Of a stretch of DNA of 64,000 nucleotides, positions 18,430 through 29,393 are shown one piece after another. Under the pieces are notes generated by a model. That model made no database searches and was not told where the DNA came from. It saw only the letters and a program-made list of their open reading frames with translations. This stretch comes from Anaspis maculata (taxonomy: Eukaryota; Arthropoda; Insecta; Coleoptera; Scraptiidae). The DNA lies in assembly GCA_949128115.1 (NCBI GenBank), contig OX421962.1:11483262-11547261 (forward strand), read 5' to 3'. Position 1 is the stretch's first letter. Every line of letters begins with the position of its first letter. Both the position numbers and the translations under genes were made by a program.

Positions 18430-18667
18430 TGTTACGACCCCGTCATGAATAAGATTAGTTTTGCTTACTTAGCACCTGCTGTTTATATATACGACTTCAT
18501 GCAGTTAGCACGTATCACAATTCTCTGTATCATGAACGAGTGCACGTCGCACGCATAAATTGTCGATCCGTTATTACGTTCTAAAACTTGTACGAATTAA
18601 ATTATTTTCACAGTTTAATAAAATTAATATTTTTTAAAAAGGCTTTTTCAAAAACAAACACGTAAAA
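18430..18667 (+). repeat. 3' LTR of the errantivirus-like element
   Basis: Same length as the 5' LTR with one substitution; followed by the ACAG duplication and then by Ty3 copy A sequence. Confidence 0.9.
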
Positions 18668-18693
18668 ACAGTGTTATTAGACTTTTTGCTATT

Positions 18694-19043
18694 TTTTTTT
18701 TATTTTTTTTGAATGTTTTACGACGCATCAACTACGAGGTTATTAGCGTCGACGGGACATTCAGTGGGTTTTTGGTACACGTTTTAATTATACTTGAATT
18801 GCCTACTGTTAACTATGTGAGGCCTCAGTACTCTGATAGCACTCAACTCTGTAGTCAGAAATCCATTTTTTCTGTAACCGCTGTAGTCAGACAGGTGCAG
18901 ATATGGCATAGTAAGGTCGGAACAATTTTTGGAACAATCGGACAACACAAAATATCCATGGACGAGGCGGGATTCGAACCCGCGCGGTAGATCACGACTG
19001 GCTTGGCGCGGCAACACCAAAACCACTCGGCCACCGCCGCTCC
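18694..19043 (-). mobile_element. tRNA-derived SINE, full length
   Basis: On the minus strand it begins with a tRNA-Ser-like head: A box TGGCCGAGTGG (19023-19033) and B box GGTTCGAATCC (18970-18980). A ~230-bp body follows, then an A-rich tail (the T-run 18694-18710). Both sides carry CTTTTTGCTATT (18682-18693, 19044-19055). Copy C near 50835-50850 has this word once, giving the empty site. The extra stem length and tail rule out a real tRNA gene. Confidence 0.88.
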
Positions 19044-19055
19044 CTTTTTGCTATT

Positions 19056-20820
19056 GTTAAGTGAATTTATTGAATTATCAAGGGGATTTAAAGTTGCTGA
19101 GTTTTGATCATTTTCAGTTGTATTTAAGTCAGCAAATCTAACATGTTTAGGAAGGTAATGAATTCTACAATTGTTTTTATTGGATAAACTTGATTCTCTA
19201 GGTCTGGGATATTTTCTGTTTCGTACATAATTTCCTTTTCTTTCTACTTCAATTTTATATCTACGATCACCTAGCCTGCTGATGATTATTCCTGGTTGCC
19301 AGTTTGGATTTGGTTTTAACTGTACCCAAACTTTTTGATTATTTGCCAATGGTTTCAATTGTCTGACTTCGTTTCTTTGATTATAATAATTCGTTGCATA
19401 ATTTTCTTTCTTCTTCAGATGTTTCATGTATTTCTTTGTACTAATCATGTGCGTCCAAAATTTATTTACGTCAAGAGGTAACAAAGGATTTCTGGTGCAC
19501 CTCGACATTAGTACTTCGGATGGAGTTGTGTTTAGGAAAATAGGAGTGTTTCTCCATTGTTACAGTGCCATATCTAGGTCTTTGTTGTCTTCTAGGACTT
19601 TCTTGAAAATATTTTCCACGTTTTGTACCTGTCGCTCGGCCATGCCGTTGGACTGGCTATGATATGGTAAGGTGATTGAATGTTTGAAACCCCATTCAGA
19701 GCTGAAATTCTTGAAATTTATGGCTATATACTGAGGACCACCGTCACTCACCAGAATGTATGAGACGCCGAACCTTACAAAAATGCTTTTCATTATTTTG
19801 ATAATTTTATCACTTGTTGCATTTTCGGTGAGTTTCTCCACTTCTACGAATTTAGAATAGTAGTCTACTAGGATTAGGTGATGTTCCCCAATCAGTTCGA
19901 AAATTTCGGTACCTACTTTGAACCAAGGGATCGCAGGTACGTCATGGGTACGCAACGGTTCATTTCTTCGAGATGGGTTGTATTTTTGGCAAATCGGACA
20001 CAATTCTATCAATTGTCTCAAGTCGTTTCGGATGGTGGGCCAGAATACACTGTCCTCGCTCATTTTCACACTTTTGTTATAACCGGAGTGGCTGTAATGT
20101 ATTTTACTCAGGATTCCTTTTCCCAATGACCTTGGAATGACGCATGCTTGCCTTTTATAAATAATACCGTTATTCATTGTTAGTTCGCTCTTGTACTTCG
20201 TATAAATTTCAATTTTTCCGTTTACTTCATTGTTATTTGGCCAGCCCCTGGTAACAATTTGAGGAAGAGTCTCCAATTCTTCATCTTTTTCAGTTTCAAT
20301 TTTTATTTTTTCGAGATATTCATCTGTAATATTTAAACCTGGAATTATTACGCATATTTGCTCGTTTTCATCTATTGACATATTTTCTTCGTAATTTGAG
20401 TCCGTTTCAGGCAAATAGGCTCCCGACAATGCGTCTGCAATAATCAGTTTGTTGCCTCTTCTGTAATTTAAAGTGAATTGGTATTTTTGTAATTGTAGCA
20501 GCAAACGTTGAAGTCTGGGCGGACATTTATCGATTGGTTTTTTAATTATGGCCAACAGTGGTTTATGGTCACTTTCCACTATGACTTGTCTTCCAAAAAC
20601 ATAATCGTGAAATTTTCGCAACCCGTATACAACTGCAAACATTCTTTTTTCTATCTGGGAATATAATTTCTGTGTTTCAGTAAACTATTTTGATGAATAG
20701 CAGACTGATTTGTTTTCTTGTAGTGGGCATGCACCTACGCCATTTAGACCTGCATCTACTGACACCGTGATATTTCTCTTGGGATTAGAAAACTGTAAAA
20801 CAGGACTTACTGAGTTAATT
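19056..20820 (-). pseudogene. Copy A pol remnant: RNase H and integrase
   Basis: From the right: RNase H (SDHKPLLAIIKKPIDKCPP, then the ADALS end), integrase zinc region (CPICQKYN), the catalytic core with Asp in LILVDYYSKF, Asp in VSDGGPQY and Glu in GMAERQVQ, and the C-terminal KVWVQLKP segment. The frame 20642-19560 is open for 360 codons and the C-terminal part follows in another frame. RT is absent because the copy stops near 20822. Confidence 0.85.
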
Positions 20821-21992
20821 TTTTATATATAAAAATTATATATAAATAATTTACTGAGGAACTCGTCGTCTTGTTTCGTCAAGCCTCATATTAACTCACG
20901 AATCCTGAGCGCTCCTCGCGGATTAGCCTCCTCAACAAATGCCTCCATCCTGTAACCTTCGCCTTGCGGGATCCTCAAACAGACGACTTCGCACTTCGTC
21001 TTCTGATAGCACTCCACCAATGTATTGCGATAGCTTATATGAGGGCGTCCATATAAAGATTTTATTTGGATTATTGAGTCATCAAACAATAATGAACATT
21101 TTCCACGTTAGCGGGTCAAGGTGTAGAAATACTTTAATTGAATTTTATCGAGTGAAATAAAGAACGTAGGTACATATATATTTTATTGCGTGTTTGTATT
21201 CCAATAATGCAATCACAATAAATGATTGATATACATAATGAACATTTACTATAATTGTGGGTGCTTGTTAGCTACAACAGGCATGTTATTGTTATGTCCT
21301 AATCAGAACAGCTATGTACTCATGATCTATCATTTGTCATGAACTCATGAAGTTATATAAATAGTACCTAACATGCGAGTATCAATTTGTTCTACTTGGT
21401 AAGATGAGTAGTAGGTATTCACATGTAGGTATTTTTTTCTTGTAGGTACACATTGGATGACGATAGGTCATATATTATATTATCGACAATGGAAACACTT
21501 GATATTATTTGTCGCTCTTGTGTTCGATATTCTGAGTAATTTTGAAGTAGATAACCATGCCTATTCTGTATCTCGTACCGAGTTCGTTAGGTGCATGCTA
21601 TCTTTGTCTGTAGCTCTGAAGCCCCCATACCTCTTCCTCTCTGCCTATCTACGTTAACAAATCGTTACGAGGATACAAAATAGCCATCAATCTCTTTCTA
21701 TGAGCTTGGCTAGTCCTAGAAGTGAACCTCTATTCCATGCTGTTGTAAAAACTGAGAAGTAAGATCAATCAATGTCAGCTCACAATAAATTAGAAAAACA
21801 ACGCAAGCGTCAAGTTCATCTGTTTCTAATTTATGTGCCTGCCAGTGTACTGTGAATTCAGTCCTCCAGTTACGTAGTTAGAGAGACGACTAATAGCGCG
21901 TGCTACAGCATTTTAACTGACAGCTCTACGTCAAAACGTGAAGGACTCTCTTGCTGTTGATATTACAACCAACCCAATCGACCACTTTCATC

Positions 21993-23162
21993 ATGAGTTA
22001 CGAAGTATCAAGAAGTGACATCCGTTCCATGGCAATACCGTACTCAGCCACCAATTTCCTAGGATTCACTCCGCATTACCATTTTCAAACATCTACAATA
22101 AGACACCCTTTGAAACACAAAATACGGGTAGTTGTTCAAGAGATGGTACTTCTCACCGTCATCATCGACTTGGTGATGAGAAGGACGAAACTGTACGCTG
22201 CGGACTACGTGGACATCTTTTTGGTCGTCTTTAACAGTGTATGTTATCAACTAGTGATACTGACCATAGTACTCAGTTCTTTACGTCATCGATATTGGGA
22301 GAAGCTTAACGAGAACTTTCAGTTGATGGACGCCATGTTGGGGAATACCGGCAGAAAATTGAGCTTGTGGAAAAATCCTGCGGCTCATTCCATTTTGCTT
22401 AACGTGATCATGATCGTTGTATTCTCCATTCACATTTTGGCATTAGCTTTTGATGATAATGTGGAGCCTTTCCAGACCGTCTCTGCCTGGATTCACATTC
22501 TAATCGATTTTTCCGCTGCATTTTATTGTATGTACAGTTTGGTTTTGATGCAATTCGTGATATGTAGCATTTTGCTGACACTGAGGCACAGATACTGTGG
22601 TGTTAAATTGCTTCTGAAAAAGATGGACGTTGAAAAAGTTGTCGCTCTGGTAGATTTGTTGGAAGAAACCGTAGCGGCTTTCAATTCGTTCTTCGGTTGG
22701 ACAATTTTCTTTTTGTTTGTCCACAATTGCGCGGACATGTTGACTTGTTTACACTTCGTCATCTTTATTTTCAAAAGAAGTGGGATAACCTTCTTAGTAG
22801 CGACCTATTTCTTGGATACTATCATACCCTCGGTAAGTTGATAGTTTTATAATGGTTAACGTCAAGTTCTACACAGTTTACCGGGTGGTGTAATTAGATA
22901 TGATTCTGGTTGTTTACAGATCATGACAATTTGTATGGTTCTGGCTTGCGATTCGCTCACAAAAGAGCTGAAGGGTATTGTGAAATTGGGGAAGAAAAGG
23001 CGAAACGGAGATAGAGAGATGACGAATTTGGTGTATTGTTGTAAAAAAGTGAAGATTACTGCCGCTCGATTGCTGGTGATCGACCGCGAAACGCTTTTGA
23101 AGCTCTTCTCAGTCACGACCACGTATTTGATTGTGATATTACAGCTGAAATCAAGTTCTTAA
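21993..23162 (+). CDS. Gustatory receptor gene 2 (two exons)
   Basis: Same family as Gr gene 1. Exon 1 is 21993-22832 (280 codons), the intron 22833-22919 (87 bp, GTAAGT...TTTACAG, phase 0), exon 2 22920-23162 (80 codons plus stop); 360 aa. The start is MSYEVSRSDIR, aligned with the other copies; an upstream ATG would add 14 unconserved residues. It has several hydrophobic segments and the C-terminal TTYLIVILQL. Its closest relative is Gr gene 3: 13 amino-acid differences, 12 of them between residues 47 and 112, while exon 2 and the intron look identical. An AATAAA-like signal lies near 23189. Ligand unknown. Confidence 0.87.
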
Positions 23163-23454
23163 TTCCGCATTCTGATTTTGTTTCTATCAAATAAATGGAA
23201 AAGTGATAAACATTCAACTAATGGAGGCTATTTTTTGAAACCATTTCAAGGTTATGCTTCTGGCGTTAAAGAGCTCTTAGCTGAAAGAATCTTCCATCAA
23301 ATGGGTTCCACAAGTCTGCCAAGACTTTGATCTCTGTTCAATTAGATATAATATCTTCTATAGACTTCCCTAGCGTTTTCGAGCGCCAGCTATCTAGGAA
23401 GCGTCACAAAATTGATTGGTGACTGGACAATTCTTCGCCGGAAACTTTGGAGCT
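23163..23454 (+). other. 3' flank of Gr gene 2
   Basis: Part of the segmental duplication. It contains a GGACAATTCTTCGCCGGAAA word near 23425 that recurs near 45955 and, as tandem copies, near 53071-53165. No gene. Confidence 0.5.
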
Positions 23455-23777
23455 CTAATGAGGCCCAGTGTGAGTGTAATATTCAGAGCCCTATCCCCCC
23501 CTGAGTTTTTACGTAGCGTTCCAAGTCTTGCTGAGCCCCCTTGTCTCTACAAGTATCGTTTGGGATCTTGATGAACCTCCTTGGGTATCTTCACATTTTC
23601 TGGAGATTTGCTTCGCCCTTATGCCTTGGACGGTTCCTCAGAGCCCTATTAGACCCCCTTGTATTCATGTCGCATTTGTAGCCCTGCTGAGGTCCTTTGT
23701 ACCTTGCATTACTTTTCAAAGCTCAATAGTTAGCTCCTGTGTGTCTTCTTGTGTTGGTCGAAATCCTAGTTGCCCCC
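23455..23777 (+). repeat. ~40-bp minisatellite (GAGCCC type)
   Basis: Diverged units with GAGCCCC, CCCTTGT(C/A)T and TATCGTTTGG words. Copy B of the Ty3 family is inserted at its right end. Confidence 0.7.
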
Positions 23778-23924
23778 TGTGGGATAACCTTATACCACAC
23801 TCTGTATGTTTACCTGTTCCCTATAAAAGGAGACCCTTTGTTGTAATGAGCAGTTTAAATAAACATCTCGTAGTATACACATGTATATTTACCTGCACCG
23901 CTTTACCTAAAATACTACATAACA
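23778..23924 (+). repeat. 5' LTR of copy B
   Basis: 147 bp, TGTGGGATAACC...CTACATAACA, with a TATAAAAGG promoter-like box near 23823. A TGGCGCTGCG primer-type sequence follows directly. Matches 46324-46470. Confidence 0.85.
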
Positions 23925-24063
23925 TGGCGCTGCGAATATTCGAACTATTCAAGAACATTCAAGGAGACTGTGACGTGGAATCGCCATATAAATAAACAAT
24001 CGGAGTGCGAATGATATTGTCAAGAACATAGTGAATGTACATAGTGAAAAGTTGTAAAAAAAT

Positions 24064-25075
24064 AATGGCAAACTCAAGTGCGCTACCCCAATTAAATTTA
24101 TCATCGGGAAATCCTGTTGTACAATGGGAGCAGTGGCTCAGCAGATTCAAGACTTACCTAACGGCAACGGAAGTGGACAAAAAAGCAGAAAGAGGAAGAA
24201 AATTCACCAAACTTTTCAATTCAACGAGGAAGAAGAAGACAAATTAGAACCCATGACCGTGATCAAAAAATTCAACAGATACTTCAAGCCAAGAAAGAAT
24301 TTATGTTTTCTTCGTTATAAATTCTTCCAGTCGCACCAAGGAGAGCAGACCCTCGAGCAATTTGTCACAGGTTTGAAGAAACAAGCCTCACTGTGCAAAT
24401 TCGAGAAGTTAAATGACGACTTGATAACATGCGTGCTAATCAGTGGTAGCAACAACTAGAAATCCGAGAAAAATTACTACAGCAGGAAGATTTGAAGCTT
24501 GAAGAAGCAATCAAAATATGCGCGATTCACTAACAAGCCAGGAAGCAGACAAAAAAAATTGAAAAGGACAATAACCATCAATACCTGAGCGAATACCCAT
24601 CAGTTGGTGCCATAAATCATTGGCTACGTTTACATCGGTGGACTGAAACTGGACTGACCCAAGCACTGACCCAAATTCCACCTAAAGTAATTCTTCTCTT
24701 CCAGCGTTTTCACCGGCAAACTAACGCGGCCGACCTATTTCAAAATATGAACTTAAACTAAATAAATATAAAAACTAAATTTACTTCAGTCCACGGCTAA
24801 CCAGAGACCTGACTTAAGCTACTTGGTCCTAATTTGGTCCTTGTTTACGATCGTTTACACCACGTGGACTAAATTTATTTGGGTCGAATTTAGTGCTAAG
24901 GTCGCGGACCAAAGCGAGGGTGTAAACGTAGCCATTCCATCAAACAAACAATGAACAGGCGTCCACATACCAGACAACCTGTAGGAAATTCTTCCAGTAG
25001 CACTAGGAGACGGAGTAATTCAAACAGAAGATATCAGGTATGAAGGTCAGACAATGTCATTAATAACTGTACTAG
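24064..25075 (+). pseudogene. Copy B gag relic
   Basis: Begins at the ATG of MANSSALPQLNLSSG. A deletion after the first ~45 residues removes a segment present in copy C, and stops occur near 24459 and 24530. The capsid motif FQSHQGEQTLEQF and the knuckle start are still readable. Confidence 0.75.
24622..24933. mobile_element. 312-bp MITE with 3-bp duplication
   Basis: TIRs GGCTACGTTTACA and complement, flanked by ATT on both sides (24619-24621, 24934-24936). Copy C has the empty site near 47192 (AATCATTCCATC). A 3-bp duplication fits PIF/Harbinger. Since copy C lacks it, it entered after the segmental duplication. Confidence 0.8.
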
Positions 25076-25079
25076 ATGT

Positions 25080-26975
25080 TGTAACATCCTGGTCATGACG
25101 ACCAACTGTAAATTTCTGGTCACCGAGCACCATTTGTAAGATTCTGGTCATCACGACAACTATTTTGTAATAATCCTCGTCACTGGCCCCTTTTTTGTGA
25201 GACCCCCTTTCCCTACATTAATTTAATTAAGCTGTGATGCGTCTAATTACCCTAAGTCGTATTTCGTTGTGCCGTAGATTTTATTTTACCTTTACCTAAG
25301 TTATTTAACCCGATTACACCTACCTCAGCTTCACGTCGTGCTAATACCTCAAGCCTACTCTAGTAGTAACCTCACGTTCGTTTTAAAGGGAATGAATTGA
25401 ATAAATATTGAAAAATAAACAAAGTCATTTAACCACACCTCTTCTTTATTACAAATTAATCAATCATCGCCAACTTAATTAAATTCACCTTAATTATTCA
25501 TTTTATAATTTCCTGACGTGCTGACATTCAGCTAGCGTTCGGAATTGTTTAATTCAGTTTACATTCGGTTTCTGAAAGAAAAGTACATCCTAATACCGTG
25601 TGCAATCCTACGATGAATTTGTTCAACCCTTGCGAATTAATTCCATTCTCATTCTTCCCAATTTTCAGAATTATAAGTGAAGCCATTTCCTAGTACACTT
25701 GAGTTTAATTCCCTGCATAATTCAATAATCCTTTGTCCAGTTTTCAATTCAACCCTTTCTTCCCTTTCGCCCATTCACCCTGGTACGAAGAGAAATCTTT
25801 ACGGTTTAATTGTACTTAGAGAGAGATTGTTGTTCACCGAGTTTTGTCTTGATCTTTCGAATTTATAGCCATTATTTTAATTATTGATCAAATAATTTAC
25901 ATAAAATTTGAGTGTTGACATTCCATAGATTTTATATCCAGCTGGTGCTATAGTTCATAATTTGAAGACTTATCCAGCAGCTCGGTTTCATGCAGGTTCA
26001 ATACCATTACACAAATTTACAATATGGAGTACAAGTCATCGCAATGAGCCTCTAATTAATTAGCCTGCAAATTTGATTTTATGTCTCGTTCATTTCTTAT
26101 CTTGAAGTGTTTCGAAACGACACTGAATTTTCTTAGCATTACTCAAGGGGTTTCTCTTTGGAAACTCGGCCTCATGCCTTTAAATTCTTTGTCGCGCGAA
26201 AGGGTTAAATATCTTATTCTATGGGGAAAATAACGCGTAATCAAGATTTTGCCCAGATTTGATTTGCATAAATACTGCTAGTGCTTGTCTCAGCTAATAG
26301 AGTCTACAAAATCATGCTCTGTCGGAAGCCAAATCTCTTAAAAGGGTTGCTGAGGTTTCACCCTTTTTCTTGCATCTGGAAGGTAGTTATCTGAAAACAA
26401 GGGGCCGCATTTTAAAAGCTCAGAGCAATTACAAAGAATTCAAATTGGCTTGACGCTTATCATGGCTGTTCAAAAGATCAAACAAAACCTACTATCATTT
26501 TTTTAAACCAAAACAATTACTTCAATCTCATTTAAACCATTCGCATTCGATTACAATAGAAATCAGACTTGCCTTAATGTTTTCCTTTCACATCACTGAT
26601 GTACTACAAATCTATCACAGTGTTTTAGCACTTTTCTTAATTTATTCTTCTTGAAAAATATTAGTTTTCTTCCAGCAAAATACACCCGGTGTGCTCGACT
26701 CTTACCACTCGAATCCCCAGCGTCACTCCCGTCTCTATTCATGGACCCTTCCTGTTACCACACCCCCGTCTCCCGTCACAACCCTCTGGCCTACCAACGT
26801 CGATGCCTGCATGCTTTCCTGCATCCGGTGTCACTCCGATGCTGGCCGGCAAAAATCGATATATTTCGCATTCCTCAACCAAATTTCTTTCCTTTCCTTT
26901 ATCGCCCGTAATGCTAATTCTATTCCCAATTATTTCATTCCCCTTTATTTTATAATTCTAAGCCGTTCTGTCACA
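25080..26975 (-). repeat. 3' LTR of the gag-only element
   Basis: Element-sense TGTGACAGAAC...GGATGTTACA. The last ~130 bp contain short diverged repeats with the word TGGTCATGACGACCAACTG. Several small frames inside are identical in both LTRs and have no recognisable product. Confidence 0.9.
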
Positions 26976-26990
26976 GAGGCCCCCCTGAAC
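26976..26990 (-). promoter_or_regulatory. Polypurine-like tract of the gag-only element
   Basis: The complement reads GTTCAGGGGGGCCTC directly against the 3' LTR; purine-rich but imperfect. Confidence 0.4.
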
Positions 26991-27438
26991 TTTTAGTCTA
27001 GAGCTATCTAACTAAAAGTTCACTCGCGTCCCTTATTCTAGGCTACTTCGTTAAATTAAATTGAACAGCTTAAAATACAAATTTTCAGATTATAGTTATA
27101 AACAAGAACAGCCTTTTGCTTTGGCCTGCAGAGTAAAACCTCAGTTACTTGAATGGGAAACCCCTGCAGAGAGGAAAGCCGTATAAGACATAAAACCTCT
27201 AGGCAAAAAATTTAAAACTACGCGAATTTTCCTTGATTCTTCATTTCCGCAGGGTCTTCGATCCTCTAGGCGAAATTCTTCTCAGTTGTCCACGTTGATC
27301 TGAGTTGTCCCGAGTCCCACTAGTCCCCAGGATTCATCTGAAATTCAACGACGCTAAGTTCCATTGTCTAATAAAATTTAATTAACATAACTTTACGTGA
27401 ATTGGATCTGGTGTCCTCGATCCTTAAGCCACTTTCAG

Positions 27439-28248
27439 TTAGATCCTCGCGAGAGTCCGTCCACGTCGTCGACGTCGCTTCCTAGGTGGTTCTGAAGAAA
27501 TAGAGTCCTCCGAACTATCGAAGTTCGTTGGCTCCCTCCGTGGTTCAACTTCCGATGTTATGACATCTCTTGAATTTTGCACAGCATCTTTTAACTTCTG
27601 TAGTAAGGCTCCAGTTTTCGATATGGATTCGCATCCACTTACAATCCATAGCTGTTGGATGTTTACTGGGAAGTGATATCTCAATTCCTGCACGAGCGAC
27701 TTTTCCGGAATTGACGTCGTCAGAAAACTTGCTAGTCCAACCATTTTTGCAAAATAGTCGAAAAGATTATTGCCATTTTTGGAATCATATACGCCATCTC
27801 GAATCTGCTTTCGAATTCCTCGTTGCTTGCTTTCCGGCCAATAGCGAGAGATAAACTGGCTACGGAAGTCGCTGTACGATTTCCACTCGTGGAAAAATAT
27901 GTTCGCCCATCGTCTCGGTGCCCCCTGCATCGCTTCGAGAGAGATTTTCAGTTTTCTATCGTCTTCTTTGATACCTTGGTTTTCAAAATATCGCTCCAGT
28001 TTTGAGAGAAAAACCAGTGGAATTTGACGGTCGTCCGCGTGAAATTTGGGAAATTTTGGTGGTTGATTTGTATGCGCTGCCCGTCGTAACAGTTCCAAAA
28101 GAATCGCAGCAATTTCACTCGAATCCGCCGCCGTTGTACTGACTCCGTCCCTGTCGTCAACCCCTTTCTCTCCGGTCGTCGGATCTGCATTGTTATGCTG
28201 CAGGCCCGGCTCAAGTGGTGCATCCTCCATAGGTAGTTTCTGGGACAT
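27439..28248 (-). CDS. gag: Gag protein of the non-autonomous LTR element
   Basis: 269 residues from the first ATG (MSQKLPMEDAPLE); the frame itself is open 17 codons further. The middle is a retrotransposon Gag/capsid domain (PPKFPKFHADDRQIP, then WKSYSDFRSQFISRYWPE and an RKQIRDG helix, then YFAKMVGLASFL). The C-terminus is strongly basic (PPRKRRRRRGR), a likely RNA-binding or nuclear-import tail; no CCHC knuckle. It is undamaged and would package the element's RNA while other enzymes come from a partner element. The partner family is unknown. Confidence 0.8.
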   Translation of the reverse strand: MSQKLPMEDAPLEPGLQHNNADPTTGEKGVDDRDGVSTTAADSSEIAAILLELLRRAAHTNQPPKFPKFHADDRQIPLVFLSKLERYFENQGIKEDDRKLKISLEAMQGAPRRWANIFFHEWKSYSDFRSQFISRYWPESKQRGIRKQIRDGVYDSKNGNNLFDYFAKMVGLASFLTTSIPEKSLVQELRYHFPVNIQQLWIVSGCESISKTGALLQKLKDAVQNSRDVITSEVEPRREPTNFDSSEDSISSEPPRKRRRRRGRTLARI

Positions 28249-29373
28249 CCTTTGTTCGATTTCGGCTCGCCGAATTAATTTCGTTTCGAAAGAAAACAAA
28301 TAGTGATTAGTTTTTTTTTTGTTGTTGAACTAATTACCGTTTTGTTGCAGCTACAATTACACTTTGTTTAATTAATAACTCATTAATTTAAAATCTCTCA
28401 AGTCAACATTTCTCTTTAAGTACAATATGCTTTCCCGCATCATCTCTCTAGTTTATTGTGGAATCAATTTATCGCTGCCCCCCAGATTAAAAAAATCATT
28501 TAACCCTTTTAATCCGACTTCGCATTTTAAATTTTTAGGTCGCTTTTCGCTCGCCAAGTTTGTTTCGCTGCGTTTTAGTTTAAATCCTCAGGTTTCAAAA
28601 GTCACATGTGTGTGGCGAATGGAATGTGCCTTTCGCCAGAGTTTTTTTCTACCTACGCCTCCCGTTGAGTCACCCTCCTAACAAGCAACAGGCCTGCTAC
28701 CTACCGCCCTTCACGCTTTTAGAATATTTTCAATTTATGTCCCGAAATTATTTCGCATTTACACTATTTGCCATAAACTTCCTGATTTTTCTTGTCAATT
28801 TCTGGCGGTACACCTCATACATTACGATTGTGTGTTTAGGCCTCGGTTTAGGCGATTCATTTCCTTTTTTTTTATTTATCAATTGCTTAGGGTGTTTCCT
28901 CTAATCTTATTTCTTCGATTATTTCCTTTCACTCGGTTTGTCCCTTTAATTTTCTTCAGCTCTTATGATTTGATCAGCTACTCTGTATTTTTATTTCACG
29001 ACTACATCTGCTACGCTTCAATTTTCCTACCCCGATTTATTCCCTGATTTGTGAAATTTCAGCACCGTGGTCCATCGTATTTAAATGGCTTATTTAGTTT
29101 GAAAATTTACCCTATGCAAATTATAGTCGTAGTTTGAAATGAGCTTTTGTCACTCCGTTGTGTATTTTTCGACCCACATCTTGCTACCTGCTCCCGGAAC
29201 GACCCTTTCCACATCTGTTCGCCCACGCCCAGAACCATTAAAACACCCTTGGCGAAATTCCACCTACTCTCGGTCCTTTTCTATATATGCGCGTGTTTTG
29301 ATTTTTCTAGCCTATTTACCTTTGTTTATTTCCCAATCATTTATCCAATCATTGCTTCTAAGTACCTCTAATC

Positions 29374-29391
29374 CTGCGTCACGGAACACCA
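29374..29391 (-). promoter_or_regulatory. Probable primer-binding site of the gag-only element
   Basis: On the minus strand, TGGTGTTCCGTGACGCAG starts two bases after the 5' LTR, where a tRNA 3'-end complement (TGG...) is expected. I could not match the tRNA. Confidence 0.55.
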
Positions 29392-29393
29392 TT

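Larger units (their letters stand above)
7189..18667 (+). mobile_element. Errantivirus-like LTR element (gag, pol with macrodomain, broken env)
   Basis: A complete unit: 238-bp LTRs at 7189-7426 and 18430-18667, target-site duplication ACAG (7185-7188, 18668-18671), a tRNA-Ser primer site, gag, pol, env and a polypurine tract. The two LTRs differ at one position that I can see, so insertion is recent. Pol lacks reverse transcriptase and most of RNase H but carries a macrodomain; env is interrupted by about 3.3 kb. The element therefore cannot replicate on its own and must have been copied in trans, or the lesions arose after or during insertion. Env-bearing Ty3/Gypsy elements of this layout are typical of insects. 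Confidence 0.93.
5751..20822 (-). mobile_element. Ty3/Gypsy family copy A, truncated and host to three insertions
   Basis: Minus-strand copy of the family seen most fully as copy C. The left end keeps only 27 bp of LTR (5751-5777, complement of TGTGGGATAAC...). Then come the region after integrase (about 5778-6085), the C-terminal part of integrase, integrase and RNase H, ending abruptly near 20822. It is split by an inverted-repeat element (6086-7169), the errantivirus-like element (7189-18667) and a SINE (18694-19043). Alignment with copy C near 50845-50900 gives the uninterrupted sequence at all three sites. Confidence 0.85.
20849..23777 (+). repeat. Segmental duplication, left copy (holds Gr gene 2)
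   Basis: Matches 43198-46323 almost base for base around the gene, beginning at AATTTACTGAGGAACTCGTC here and AATTCACTAAGGAACTCGTC there. The homology continues into the Ty3 copies B and C on the right, so the duplicated block included that insertion. Two small upstream frames on opposite strands, unassigned, are conserved only because the DNA is duplicated. Confidence 0.85.

Noticed and set aside
18960..19043. tRNA-Ser gene on the minus strand
   Set aside because: A and B boxes are present, but stems do not pair properly, a long body and A-rich tail follow, and a 12-bp target duplication flanks it; it is a SINE head.
20886..21089. 67-codon minus-strand frame, repeated near 43240-43440
   Set aside because: Conserved only because the DNA is segmentally duplicated; the second copy has changes that disturb the frame, and no family is recognised.
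21951..21992. Upstream start for Gr genes 2 and 3 adding 14 residues
   Set aside because: The extension is not shared with Gr1, Gr4 or Gr5, whereas the MSY start with its TTTCATC context is shared by all five.
25677..26996. Small frames inside the 1896-bp LTRs, identical in both copies
   Set aside because: Identity reflects LTR duplication, not selection; no domains and wrong strand for the element.
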